From an uncultured Alistipes sp. (lineage in GTDB: Bacteria > Bacteroidota > Bacteroidia > Bacteroidales > Rikenellaceae): a stretch of 64,000 bases of DNA. Of this stretch, positions 35,501 to 43,467 are shown piece by piece. The notes under the pieces are model-generated. The model was given only the letters and a program-made list of their open reading frames with translations. It was not told where the DNA came from and made no database searches. Both the position numbers and the translations under genes were made by a program. Position 1 is the stretch's first letter. Each line of letters starts with the position of its first letter. The stretch is taken from contig CALUNE010000001.1 in the NCBI GenBank assembly GCA_944321945.1, positions 62,001-126,000 on the forward strand, in the 5' to 3' direction.

Positions 35501-35645
35501 AGACTCCGACAAGCGGTTGCCCCTTCTCATCCACGATTCTGCCGCTTACCGATTTGGTTGCGGACTGCCCGTAAGCTCCGTTGATCCCGATAGCGATCAG
35601 ACACCACAGCAATGCGAGCATGCATGAAATCGATTTCTTGATCAT
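32514..35645 (-). CDS. susC: SusC/RagA-family TonB-dependent transporter (PUL1)
   Basis: The 1043-residue outer-membrane barrel imports glycan fragments. After the signal peptide comes a carboxypeptidase-regulatory-like domain (SVSGRIVDEKGQPLVGVSV, residues ~30-110), the TonB-interaction and plug segment (LDEVVVIGYGTTTRR; IRGVNTMGNNTPLVVIDGVPQ; LKDAGSAAIYGARSSNGVILITT), the barrel, and a terminal Phe typical of BAM substrates. It is the first gene of the PUL1 operon, with a ~110-nt leader. Codons 430-432 are three successive GGG (nine G in a row), in a stretch whose codon use is more AT-rich than the rest of the gene. Confidence 0.95.
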   Translation of the reverse strand: MIKKSISCMLALLWCLIAIGINGAYGQSATKSVSGRIVDEKGQPLVGVSVIVDGTVNGTATGADGTYLIKGVKDSDQLKFVYLGYKTVTESVGTKTEISVTMTEDTSYLDEVVVIGYGTTTRRHITSAISTVNREDLADRPVANIQQALQGTAANLIIQTRNYDPTGGDQMNLSIRGVNTMGNNTPLVVIDGVPQADASRMNELNPNDIESVNILKDAGSAAIYGARSSNGVILITTKQGHREMDPSISFSAQLGVQEPHILFEPVPSYQNSILRNEALVNSGREPIFSAAEIQDMYIHGDCEPYVNQAMQNALQQNYNLSVSGGTKHTTYMLSAGYFDQESNYIGPDYGRQRYNVRSNLSTEWGRLKVGANISYTRSETKSPTTSGYLFADLSRYPTYYFMRTMDENGIFYGNNYKYGGSGAVLAGLVGGGYNKYDNDYLSGIFNADFEIFKGLKLRGVLSAETRTEHRFSDHMTYYVVTDNGANWSDPSTAVLSGSTTTPADDWVGRDTYLNGQVLLDFNRTFNEKHNVTALFGWSQESKKHYSINASKTYLNDLNQPSEGTVTSDSGTTLSSQDNTRQALQSWFGRVGYSYADKYYVEFTARYDMSSKFLKVRNGGFFPAVSLGWRLSEEEFMGDYRNKVGDLKFRASYGINGNQQDVGLYDFMTTYGIWTDAYGFNGSSVPGLMFTMGNEALTWERSKTFNVGLDASFFHNTLNVNFDYFYKRTSDILLPAIVPGVFGASIAKENRGVMDNQGWEVTINYDLNRGAWKHRFSLNLADSKNEVVTYGTPNIASVDGVTTIIQEGLPLNSYYGYKVAGYFSSYEEIQNAAIPSTIDRSQLRPGDVRYVDINEDGVIDNDDRTYLGYAFPRYTYGFSYNVSWKGIDLGIMLQGVMKRTQAIRGELVQPFHSDYGLTMYEHQLDYWTPQNTDAEWPRLAVNGTVSNTNNWGQPGSELNMVETAYLRVKNIQLGYTLPERWTKKFGCKSLRIYLDAQNPLTFTKYGFFDPESSEFGSNMGKSGANSLRNYPTLRYWGGGINLTF
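34350..34358 (-). repeat. Poly-G(9) tract inside the PUL1 susC gene
   Basis: Nine consecutive C on the plus strand encode Gly430-432 as GGG-GGG-GGG on the coding strand. Such homopolymers are prone to slippage; a one-base change would shift the frame of SusC. Confidence 0.95.
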
Positions 35646-35684
35646 AGGTGGTTAGTGGTTATTGGTAAATTCAGTTATGGAGAC

Positions 35685-35771
35685 CGGGAACTTTTCCCGT
35701 TTCCCACAACAAATGTATTTATTTAATGTATCTTCGGGTGTACGTTTTTGTGCCATTTAAGTACAAAGATA
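35685..35771 (-). promoter_or_regulatory. PUL1 promoter region and leader elements
   Basis: On the minus strand there are two matches to the -7 box: TATCTTTG at 35764-35771 and TACATTTG at 35710-35717. Neither has a clear TTTG at 19-20 bp, as expected for an activator-dependent PUL promoter. The leader contains a 7-bp direct repeat (AATGTAT on the plus strand at 35712-35718 and 35725-35731, period 13) and a hairpin CGGGAA-CTT-TTCCCG at 35685-35699. I cannot tell which -7 box is used; the direct repeat could bind the AraC-type regulator encoded divergently. Confidence 0.5.
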
Positions 35772-35803
35772 TACTTGCAAGGTTTTTTATGCGAAAAAAA
35801 ACG

Positions 35804-35811
35804 TATTTTTG
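35804..35811 (+). promoter_or_regulatory. -7 element of the HTCS-like gene
   Basis: TATTTTTG at 35804-35811 fits TAnnTTTG and lies 19 bp before the ATG; the -33 region is only a T-run. Confidence 0.45.
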
Positions 35812-35830
35812 AGGGTAAATAGTACGAATT

Positions 35831-38800
35831 ATGGACATCGAACCCTTTTTTCGGACGATATTGGCAAGTACGCTGGCCGTAATGGCGTTTTCGCCGGCCG
35901 GAGCCGGGAATCTTCGGATGATTTCCAGCCGCGAGGGAATCAGCAACAACTCCGTCCTGTGTCTGGATCAGGATGCGGAGGGTTTCATCTGGGTCGGAAC
36001 CTGCGAAGGTCTCAATTTCTGGGACGGACAGCGCATGGACAGTTATCCGCCCGCGGGGAGCGGCATGCGGCCGCTGTCGGGCAATCTGATCGAGAAGATC
36101 CAGCCGACGACGGACCATTGCAGCTGGCTGCGTACCAACTACGGCCTTGACCTGATGCAGCGCGGCAAGGTCGTCGAACAGCACAAGGAGTTTCAGGGCA
36201 TCTATTTCCTGATCAGCCGATGCAAATCCGAAACGATCGTCCTCACGCAGGGGAATGCCTTCTACGGCTATTGCGAGGAGACCTCGTCGTTCCGGCGCAT
36301 CGAAACGCTCTTTCCGTTCGACGATTACATCACCTCCTGGGCCGCGGCGGGCGATTCGGTCTATATTTTCCGCACGGACGGCATCTTCCGCACCGCGTTT
36401 GCCTCGCGGCGTGCCGGTGAACCGAGCCGCCTGCGGGCGCTGGAGTGCGTACAGCCTGTGGCATTGAGCTATGCCTTTGCCGACCGCGATTCGGTGCTGC
36501 TGATCGACCGGCGGGGCTACCTTTATGTATTCGACCCGAAGAGCGAGGTGCTGGAGTACATTGCCGACATCAGCGGTGAGATAGCCCGTTACGGCAAGGT
36601 CTCCTATGCGATCCGCTACGGCAACGATTTTCTGGTGTCGTTTCTCTTCGACGGCGTCACGAAACTCCGCTTCACGCCCGAGGATCCCCGACGCTATGTC
36701 ACCGAGCGGCTCGATATCAACTGCGGTGTCTTCTGTCTGCTCAAGGACGACAAGCAGGATGTCGTCTGGATCGGCAGCGACGGCCAGGGGCTCTTCATGT
36801 ATGCCAACGACGAGCTGTCGTTCCATTCGTACACCTACGACAAACTCCCCTACAACCTTTCCAAACCGGTCCGCAGTCTGCTGCTGGATTCCCGCGGCAA
36901 GCTGTGGTTCGCCACCAAGGGTGAGGGCATCATCCAGATCCCGGACTTCTCGACGGCCCGCAAACCCGACCGTTTCGTGCAGATCAACGGACCCGGATCG
37001 GGATTGGCCGACCATGCCGTCTTTGCGCTGGAGGAGAGTGTCCGCGGTGTGGTGTGGATCGGTTCGGAGGGCTATGGAATCAACTATCAGTCGCTGGCGG
37101 GCGGGCCTGTCCGCACGTTGGGCGGGGATCTTCCGCCCGATCTGCGCTACATCCACGCCATTCGCGAAAGCCATCGGGATACGCTGTGGGTGGCGACGGT
37201 GGGGTGCGGCGTCTTCCGGCTGACGCTCGGCGAACGGGGCGGCACCCCCTACGTCCGGACGTGGAAAAAGCTGGACTTCGGCAAGGCGCTCGAAAACAAG
37301 ACCTTTTTCTTTACGCTGTTCGAGGACAACGACCATACGCTCTGGATCGGTAACCGCGGCGGCGGTCTGATCCACTACTACCCCGACCGGGATTCCTGCA
37401 CGGTGACGACCTTTTCCGATTCGCGGGCCGAGATTGCCGATGACGTGTGGGCCATCCATCGGGCCGCCGACGGACGGCTGTGGATCGGAACGAGCTGGGG
37501 GCTGCTGTCGCTGGGGGCCGACGGCACGGTGAGCGAGACGCCGATCCGCAACATCATCCACGGAATTCTGGAGGACAGCGACGGAAAGCTCTACCTCTCG
37601 ACGAACAGCGGACTGGTGCGCTACGATCCCGAGACCCGTTCGCAGGCCCGCTACGGCTATTCCTACGGCATCAATACGATCGAATACAGCGACGGCGCGG
37701 CGTGGAAGGATCCGGCGAGCGGACTGCTCTTTTTCGGCGGCACGAACGGTTTCGTCGTCATGGAGCGGACCCGCTACAAGAGCGAACCCTTCTACCCCGA
37801 ACTGCTGTTCCGCTACGTGCGGATCAACGAGCGGCTGATCCCCTTCGAGGATGCCGTGACGCGTGACAGCGTACTTGTCGTGCGTCCGCACGAGCGGCTC
37901 TACGACGTGGGAGTCATCGCTCTCGACTACATCAACGGCAGCAACTATACTTATCTCTATAATGTGGAGGGGATGGAGCATCGCTGGCTCGAATCCTCGC
38001 CGGACGTGCAGTTTGCCGAGCGTCACCCGGGACGTTACCGGCTCAACGTGCGTTACAAGAACGTGGTGACGGGCGATCTGGGACCGGTCCGTTCGCTGCT
38101 GATTGTCATCCGCGCGCCGTGGTATGCGAGCGTGGTGGCCAAACTGCTCTATGCGCTGACGTTCGTGCTGGCGGTGACGGTGATCAGCCGTTCGTGGTAC
38201 CGTCGGCGTCAGAAACGGCGCGCGGCCGCACTCGAACGCATCGAGGCCAAACGCAAGGAGGAGATTCTCGATTCGAAACTCCATCTGATGGAGAATCTGG
38301 CCCAGCAGATGGCCGGCCCGGTCTTCATGATTTCGGTGCCTTGCCAGCAGATGCTCGACTATGCGCAGGCGGACGACTACATCCGCAAACAGTCGAAACG
38401 GATTCTGCGGCAGGGCGAAAAGCTCTCGAACATCATCCACATGCTGCACAATTTCCGCGAATCGAGCGAGTCGGGCAACAACATCAGCGTGAAGATCTTC
38501 TCCGTGACGGAGTATGTCTCGGAGATTGCCAAGAGCTACGAATCGCTGGCCCGTGACAAGGGTCTTCGCTTCGAGATGCATCTGCCGGAGGAGCTGCTCT
38601 GGACGAGCGATCCGAAACGGATCTCGGCCGTGGTGGACATGACCATGGCCAATGCCTTCCTGCATGTGGCCCGCCGCGGGCGGATTCTCCTCGAGGTGGC
38701 GGTTCAGGACGAAAGGCTCGCCTTCCGGCTCGATGTCGAGGGGCACTGGCTCGACGAGGAGGAGTTCGACCGGCTGACCGACCGCTACGACATGATGGAG

Positions 38801-39841
38801 GATTTCCAGCGTTCGGGCGAACGCGGGCAGTCGTTCCAGGACGAGATGCGTCTGGTGGTCTGCGTCAACTACGTGACGGGTCTGGGCGGCACGATGCGGC
38901 TGAAGGATGCGGACGGCCATTTCACCATCGAGATCGAGCTTCCGTCGCTCAACATCTCCTCGGCGGAGGCCGAGGCGGCCGGGGAGTTCTCCGAGGAGTA
39001 TCTGCCCAACAGCCACATCCTGATGATCGAGAAGGAGGGAATCCGGCAGTTCGACACCGCCTCGGACCGCCCGACGATGTTCATCATCGGTTCCGACGCC
39101 GGGATCATCAACTCCATAGCGGAGATGTTCTCCGAGGAGTACAACATCCGCGCGTTCCGCCGGGCCGAGAAGTTCTCCGAGGAGATGCAGGCCGGTTATC
39201 CGGACATCATCCTCTGCGAGAACATCGCCATGAAGGAGGAGCTGACGGAGCTGATGGCCTCGGTCAAGCGCGACCGCATGACGGTGAAGATCCCCATCAT
39301 CCTGATCACGAGCCTGCAGCACGCCGATTCTCCGACCGACGAGTATGCGGATTCGGTGCTGTCGCTGCCGATCAACGTCAAGACGCTGCAGTTCACCGTC
39401 CGGCAGAGCCTGAACCGGATCAGCTCGCTGCGCGAGTACTACAACTCGTCGGTGAGCGTCTACGAGTTCAGCGACGGCAAGATGCTCCACAGCGAAGACC
39501 GGAAGTTTCTCGAGAAGCTCTTCAAGATCATCCAGGAAAACCTCTCGGACAACGGCATGACCACGGCGACGATTGCCGAGCGGATGGGCATGAGCCTGCG
39601 GAATCTCTACCACCGGCTCGACGGGCTGGTGAACGTCACGCCGAGCAACATCATCCGCGAATACCGGCTCACCTATGCCGAGCACCTGCTGATGAAGACC
39701 AAGCTCTCGGTCGACGAGATCATCTACAAGTCGGGATTCTCCAACCGCGGAACCTTCTTCAAGAACTTCTCGGCCAAATACGGCTGTACGCCGAAGGCCT
39801 ACCGGACCCGGAAGATGGAGGATGTCTCCGAGCCTCGCTGA
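35831..39841 (+). CDS. HTCS-like sensor/AraC regulator with degenerate kinase and receiver domains
   Basis: The 1336-residue protein has the layout of a Bacteroidota hybrid two-component system: signal peptide, ~14-bladed Reg_prop propeller (repeats such as WVGTCEGLNFW, WIGSDGQGLF, WIGNRGGGLI), a Y_Y_Y domain (~690-750), one membrane helix (~767-788), a HisKA/HATPase-like region (~805-1045), a receiver-like domain (~1080-1195) and an AraC DNA-binding domain (~1235-1330, SLRNLYHRLDGL, GFSNRGTFFKNF). The H-box NISHELRTP is NLAQQMAGP here, so the phospho-acceptor His is Gln825. The DxG box reads VEG and the glycine-rich G2 box is missing. The receiver acidic pair is G1087-S1088, the phospho-acceptor is Glu1130 and the conserved Lys is Leu1179. 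The phosphorelay therefore looks inactive. It lies between PUL1 (divergent) and PUL2 (same strand). Confidence 0.9.
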   Translation: MDIEPFFRTILASTLAVMAFSPAGAGNLRMISSREGISNNSVLCLDQDAEGFIWVGTCEGLNFWDGQRMDSYPPAGSGMRPLSGNLIEKIQPTTDHCSWLRTNYGLDLMQRGKVVEQHKEFQGIYFLISRCKSETIVLTQGNAFYGYCEETSSFRRIETLFPFDDYITSWAAAGDSVYIFRTDGIFRTAFASRRAGEPSRLRALECVQPVALSYAFADRDSVLLIDRRGYLYVFDPKSEVLEYIADISGEIARYGKVSYAIRYGNDFLVSFLFDGVTKLRFTPEDPRRYVTERLDINCGVFCLLKDDKQDVVWIGSDGQGLFMYANDELSFHSYTYDKLPYNLSKPVRSLLLDSRGKLWFATKGEGIIQIPDFSTARKPDRFVQINGPGSGLADHAVFALEESVRGVVWIGSEGYGINYQSLAGGPVRTLGGDLPPDLRYIHAIRESHRDTLWVATVGCGVFRLTLGERGGTPYVRTWKKLDFGKALENKTFFFTLFEDNDHTLWIGNRGGGLIHYYPDRDSCTVTTFSDSRAEIADDVWAIHRAADGRLWIGTSWGLLSLGADGTVSETPIRNIIHGILEDSDGKLYLSTNSGLVRYDPETRSQARYGYSYGINTIEYSDGAAWKDPASGLLFFGGTNGFVVMERTRYKSEPFYPELLFRYVRINERLIPFEDAVTRDSVLVVRPHERLYDVGVIALDYINGSNYTYLYNVEGMEHRWLESSPDVQFAERHPGRYRLNVRYKNVVTGDLGPVRSLLIVIRAPWYASVVAKLLYALTFVLAVTVISRSWYRRRQKRRAAALERIEAKRKEEILDSKLHLMENLAQQMAGPVFMISVPCQQMLDYAQADDYIRKQSKRILRQGEKLSNIIHMLHNFRESSESGNNISVKIFSVTEYVSEIAKSYESLARDKGLRFEMHLPEELLWTSDPKRISAVVDMTMANAFLHVARRGRILLEVAVQDERLAFRLDVEGHWLDEEEFDRLTDRYDMMEDFQRSGERGQSFQDEMRLVVCVNYVTGLGGTMRLKDADGHFTIEIELPSLNISSAEAEAAGEFSEEYLPNSHILMIEKEGIRQFDTASDRPTMFIIGSDAGIINSIAEMFSEEYNIRAFRRAEKFSEEMQAGYPDIILCENIAMKEELTELMASVKRDRMTVKIPIILITSLQHADSPTDEYADSVLSLPINVKTLQFTVRQSLNRISSLREYYNSSVSVYEFSDGKMLHSEDRKFLEKLFKIIQENLSDNGMTTATIAERMGMSLRNLYHRLDGLVNVTPSNIIREYRLTYAEHLLMKTKLSVDEIIYKSGFSNRGTFFKNFSAKYGCTPKAYRTRKMEDVSEPR

Positions 39842-39882
39842 CCGGTTTCTGCATCCTGCGGTTCGGCCCGGACGGAGCTGAC

Positions 39883-39921
39883 CGGACGGGGCATCGCCAC
39901 ACGTGGGCGATGCCCCGTCCG
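39883..39921 (+). terminator. Strong hairpin after the HTCS-like gene
   Basis: A perfect 16-bp stem (39883-39898 with 39906-39921) with a 7-nt loop. No T-run follows, so it may terminate only partly or protect the mRNA end. Confidence 0.7.
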
Positions 39922-39979
39922 CGTGTGACGGAGCCCGTATCCCGGGATGCGGCGCCCGGCCGGGCGGCTCCGAAAATTA

Positions 39980-40046
39980 GTTAGCGTAAAAATGACATGA
40001 AATGGCCTTTCGGGAACACTCCGGAAATCAGCATGTCGCTTAGGGC
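39980..40046 (+). promoter_or_regulatory. Structured element and XylR-like half-site upstream of PUL2
   Basis: The 479-bp gap 39842-40320 has no credible gene. GTTAGCGTAA begins at 39980 and matches the left arm of the xyl operator; by eye 14 of the 23 positions agree. Overlapping it, GACATG at 39994-39999 pairs with CATGTC at 40032-40037, with an inner imperfect palindrome TTTCGGGA-ACAC-TCCGGAAA between, giving a 44-bp inverted structure. A regulatory role is inference. Confidence 0.35.
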
Positions 40047-40189
40047 CAAAAATACGGTATTACGCCTCCTTGCGTGAGTTTTTCACCGTCCGCAACGGCT
40101 CGACGGCAGGGCCGCCGAAGGTCCGGTCTTATGGGTTGGAGCGGCCTCTGGCGTGGTTCGGGTCTTGATTTTTGAAGAAAAAATTTATA

Positions 40190-40197
40190 TAACTTTG
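40190..40197 (+). promoter_or_regulatory. -7 element of PUL2
   Basis: TAACTTTG at 40190-40197 matches TAnnTTTG. TTTG at 40171-40174 is 15 bp away and CTTG at 40164-40167 is 22 bp away, so the -33 spacing is off. The predicted leader to the susC ATG is about 115 nt, as in PUL1. Confidence 0.55.
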
Positions 40198-40320
40198 TCA
40201 TAGAACCGTCACACGGCAGGATGATGCTTGACCCGCATACCGTTCGCAGAACGAGTACTGACCGAACCCGATCCGAACTTCAAAATTATCGCCACATAAA
40301 ACCAACTAACTAATTGCATC

Positions 40321-43300
40321 ATGAAGAAACTATTGACGAAAGTTCAAATGCTGTGTGCCGTCCTGCTGACGATCACATTGTTGCAGCCCGAACTGACCGT
40401 CGCCCAGCGGGGAGGAGGGAAATTCACCCTGAACGGCACCGTCCAGGGGGACGGCCAGCCTCTGGTCGGTGCGACGATCGTGGAGCCGGGAACTTCGAAC
40501 GGAACCGTGACCGGTTCGGACGGAAAATTCTCGCTCTCGCTCTCCAAACGGGGCGCCTCCATCCAGGTCTCCTTCATCGGCTATCAGACCAAGACCCTGA
40601 CGGCCAATGCCGATTTTCTGGAGATTGCACTCGATTCCGATACGCAGGCGATCGACGAGGTGATGGTCGTGGCCTACGGTACGATGCGTAAGCGCGACGT
40701 GACGGGCTCGATCGCCTCGATCTCGTCGGAATCCATCGAGCGGAAGATCCCTTCGAGCGTGTTCGACGCCCTGCAGGGCCAGGTGGCCGGCGTACAGATC
40801 ACCGCCGGATCGGGTCAGCCGGGTGAGAGCGCACAGATCAACATCCGCGGTATCTCGACTTTCTCGGCCGAGGGTGTCAAGCCGCTCTACGTCGTCGACG
40901 GAATCCCGATGGAGGACATCGATGCCATCAACCCGGGCGATATCGTTTCGATCGAGGTTCTCAAGGATGCCGCTTCGGCCGCCATGTACGGTTCGCGTTC
41001 GGCCAACGGCGTGATTCTGATCACGACCAAGGGCGGTCAGGAGGGGGCTCCGCGCGTCGACGTGAAGTACCTCCACTCGTGGGGCAAACTGTCGCACAAG
41101 CTGGCCCAGGCCACGCGTGCCGACCGCCGCAACTACGACATGCTGCGCCGCACCTACTTCCTGGAGAATTCGATCGGTTCGCCCGACGAAAGCTACATGA
41201 TCATCCAGGACTCGCTCAACAGCTCGTTTAACGTCGACAACGACTACCAGGATCTGCTCTTCCAGTGGGCGCAGAAGGATCAGGTGGATCTGAGCGTTTC
41301 GGGCGGTACGAAAAAGATGAAGTACTACGGCTCGACGGGTTACTACAACGAGCGCGGTATCGTCCCCAATACGAACTTCCAGCGTCTGACGGCCCGCATC
41401 AACGCCGACTATACGGCCAACAACTGGCTGACGCTCCACAGCCGCGTGTCGCTGGGCTACTCGCAGAAGAACGGTCTGGATGAAAGCGCGCTGATGACGT
41501 CGATGCTGTCGCGCCGCCCCTATTTCAACCTCTATTATCCGGACGGCACGCTGGCCGGCGTCTTCCAGGGCCAGAAGAGCCCGCTGGCGCAGGTGAAGTA
41601 TACGACCGACCGCACGGAGTACTACCAGGCCAATTTCTATCAGGGCTTCGAGGTTAAACTGGCCAAGAACCTGACCTTCCAGACGAGCATCAATGCCAAC
41701 TTCTACCTCAACAAGCGGCAGCGCGTCTATCCGAGCATGATTACCGACGAGTGGCAGACGAGTAACAGCGGATATGTCTCCGAGAACCTCAACTGGAACT
41801 GGCTGAACGAAAACGTGCTGACCTACAAGAACAAGTGGGGCAACCACAATTTCCAGGCCCTGCTGGGCTTCAGCGAGCAGCAGTGGCGCACGGATCAGAC
41901 CGTGCTGTCGGGCATCAACTCGTCGACGGATTTCATCACCACGATGAACGCCTTCTCGGCCAACCTCACGCTGAGCGACACGGGAACCTGGCAGACCAAC
42001 CACTCGATGGCCTCGTTCTTCGCCCGTGTGGCCTACGACTTCAAGTCGAAATACCTGATCCAGGCGACGTTCCGCCGCGACGGCTCGTCGCGTTTCTCGA
42101 AGTCCAACCGCTGGGGCAACTTCCCGTCGGTATCGGCGGCCTGGCGTCTTTCGGACGAGAACTTCATGGCCTTCTCGCGCCGCGCTCTGGACGATGCCAA
42201 GATCCGTGTCAGCTGGGGTATCACCGGTAACGAACAGATCGGCAACTACGACTACCTCTACTCCTATGCCACGGGCGACATCTACGACGGTGTGGGCGGC
42301 GTCTATCCGGCGCGTCTGGCCGTGGACAACCTGCGCTGGGAGGAGACGCGCCAGGTCGACGTGGGTCTCGATCTGAGCTTCTTCAACAACCGGCTGACCG
42401 TCACGGCCGACTACTACGACAAGTACACCGACGGCCTGCTGGCCAACCGTGAACTTCCCAAGGAGTCGGGCTTCTCGACCATGCGCACGAACGTCGGCGA
42501 GGTGAGCAACCGCGGTTTCGAATTCACGATCGGCGGCGATCTGATCCGTACGAAGGATTTCCGCTGGAACGCCTCGTTCAACATCTCGCGCAACTGGAAC
42601 ACCATCGAGAAGCTGTCGGAGGGTGAACCCTACCTCGAGGGCGACCTGTGGTGGATGGCCGAGGGCGGTTCGATCGGCGACTTCTACGGCTACAAGCAGA
42701 TCGACATCTTCCGTTACGACGAATCGAACGCCTTCACGCCCGATACGTGGCAGCAGCTGACGCCCGTCTTCGAGAACGGCGCCTTCAGCCACTACACGCT
42801 CGACGGGCAGGTCTATACGGGGGCCATCGCCCAGAAGAAGCTGCCCAACGGCAAGGCCTTCCGCGGCGGCGACGTCAACTGGGAAGAGGCCGAGGGCTCG
42901 CGCGACGGCATCATCGACGAGAACGACCGCATGATCATCGGCAATGCCCTGCCGACCTACACGGGCGGTTTGAGCACGACGTTCTCCTACAAGAACGTAA
43001 GCCTGTTCGTCTCGTTCTACTATTCGTTCGGCGGCCAGATCTACAACAACGCCGAGCATCAGCGCAACATGTTCAAGTATTCGTCGACGACGCCTTCGCC
43101 CGACGTGATCAACAACATCTGGGTTCATCAAGGCGACGAGGCGCTCTACCCGCGCCCCTACAACGACGAGTACAACAACGCCCGTTATGCGAACTCGTTC
43201 TATGTCGAGGACGGCGACTACATCCGCCTGTCGAACATCCGTCTGTCGTACGATCTTCCCGAGCGCTGGATCCGTTCGCTGCACATCCAGGGGCTGCAGG

Positions 43301-43452
43301 TCTATCTGTTCGGCAACAACCTGATGACGTGGACCCCCTACAGCGGATATGACCCCGAGTTCTCGTCGTCGAATCCGCTGCAGATCGGCAAGGACTCGTA
43401 CCGCTATCCCAAGAAGCGGGAGTTCGGTGTCGGTGTAAACGTTAAATTCTAA
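40321..43452 (+). CDS. susC: SusC/RagA-family TonB-dependent transporter (PUL2)
   Basis: The 1043-residue outer-membrane importer has a signal peptide (residues ~1-29), a carboxypeptidase-regulatory-like domain (FTLNGTVQGDGQPLVGATI), a plug (IDEVMVVAYGTMRKRDVTGSI; INIRGISTFSAEGVKPLYVVDGIP; LKDAASAAMYGSRSANGVILITT) and a barrel ending in VGVNVKF. It opens PUL2 and is followed by its SusD after 15 bp. It equals the PUL1 SusC in length but diverges in sequence, so the two systems probably import different glycans. Confidence 0.95.
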   Translation: MKKLLTKVQMLCAVLLTITLLQPELTVAQRGGGKFTLNGTVQGDGQPLVGATIVEPGTSNGTVTGSDGKFSLSLSKRGASIQVSFIGYQTKTLTANADFLEIALDSDTQAIDEVMVVAYGTMRKRDVTGSIASISSESIERKIPSSVFDALQGQVAGVQITAGSGQPGESAQINIRGISTFSAEGVKPLYVVDGIPMEDIDAINPGDIVSIEVLKDAASAAMYGSRSANGVILITTKGGQEGAPRVDVKYLHSWGKLSHKLAQATRADRRNYDMLRRTYFLENSIGSPDESYMIIQDSLNSSFNVDNDYQDLLFQWAQKDQVDLSVSGGTKKMKYYGSTGYYNERGIVPNTNFQRLTARINADYTANNWLTLHSRVSLGYSQKNGLDESALMTSMLSRRPYFNLYYPDGTLAGVFQGQKSPLAQVKYTTDRTEYYQANFYQGFEVKLAKNLTFQTSINANFYLNKRQRVYPSMITDEWQTSNSGYVSENLNWNWLNENVLTYKNKWGNHNFQALLGFSEQQWRTDQTVLSGINSSTDFITTMNAFSANLTLSDTGTWQTNHSMASFFARVAYDFKSKYLIQATFRRDGSSRFSKSNRWGNFPSVSAAWRLSDENFMAFSRRALDDAKIRVSWGITGNEQIGNYDYLYSYATGDIYDGVGGVYPARLAVDNLRWEETRQVDVGLDLSFFNNRLTVTADYYDKYTDGLLANRELPKESGFSTMRTNVGEVSNRGFEFTIGGDLIRTKDFRWNASFNISRNWNTIEKLSEGEPYLEGDLWWMAEGGSIGDFYGYKQIDIFRYDESNAFTPDTWQQLTPVFENGAFSHYTLDGQVYTGAIAQKKLPNGKAFRGGDVNWEEAEGSRDGIIDENDRMIIGNALPTYTGGLSTTFSYKNVSLFVSFYYSFGGQIYNNAEHQRNMFKYSSTTPSPDVINNIWVHQGDEALYPRPYNDEYNNARYANSFYVEDGDYIRLSNIRLSYDLPERWIRSLHIQGLQVYLFGNNLMTWTPYSGYDPEFSSSNPLQIGKDSYRYPKKREFGVGVNVKF

Positions 43453-43467
43453 AAGGCTCGCAACAAC

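Noticed and set aside
39842-40320. Hidden coding gene in the 479-bp gap before PUL2
   Set aside because: No frame has a plausible start and codon use; the gap is explained by a hairpin, regulatory-looking repeats and a promoter.
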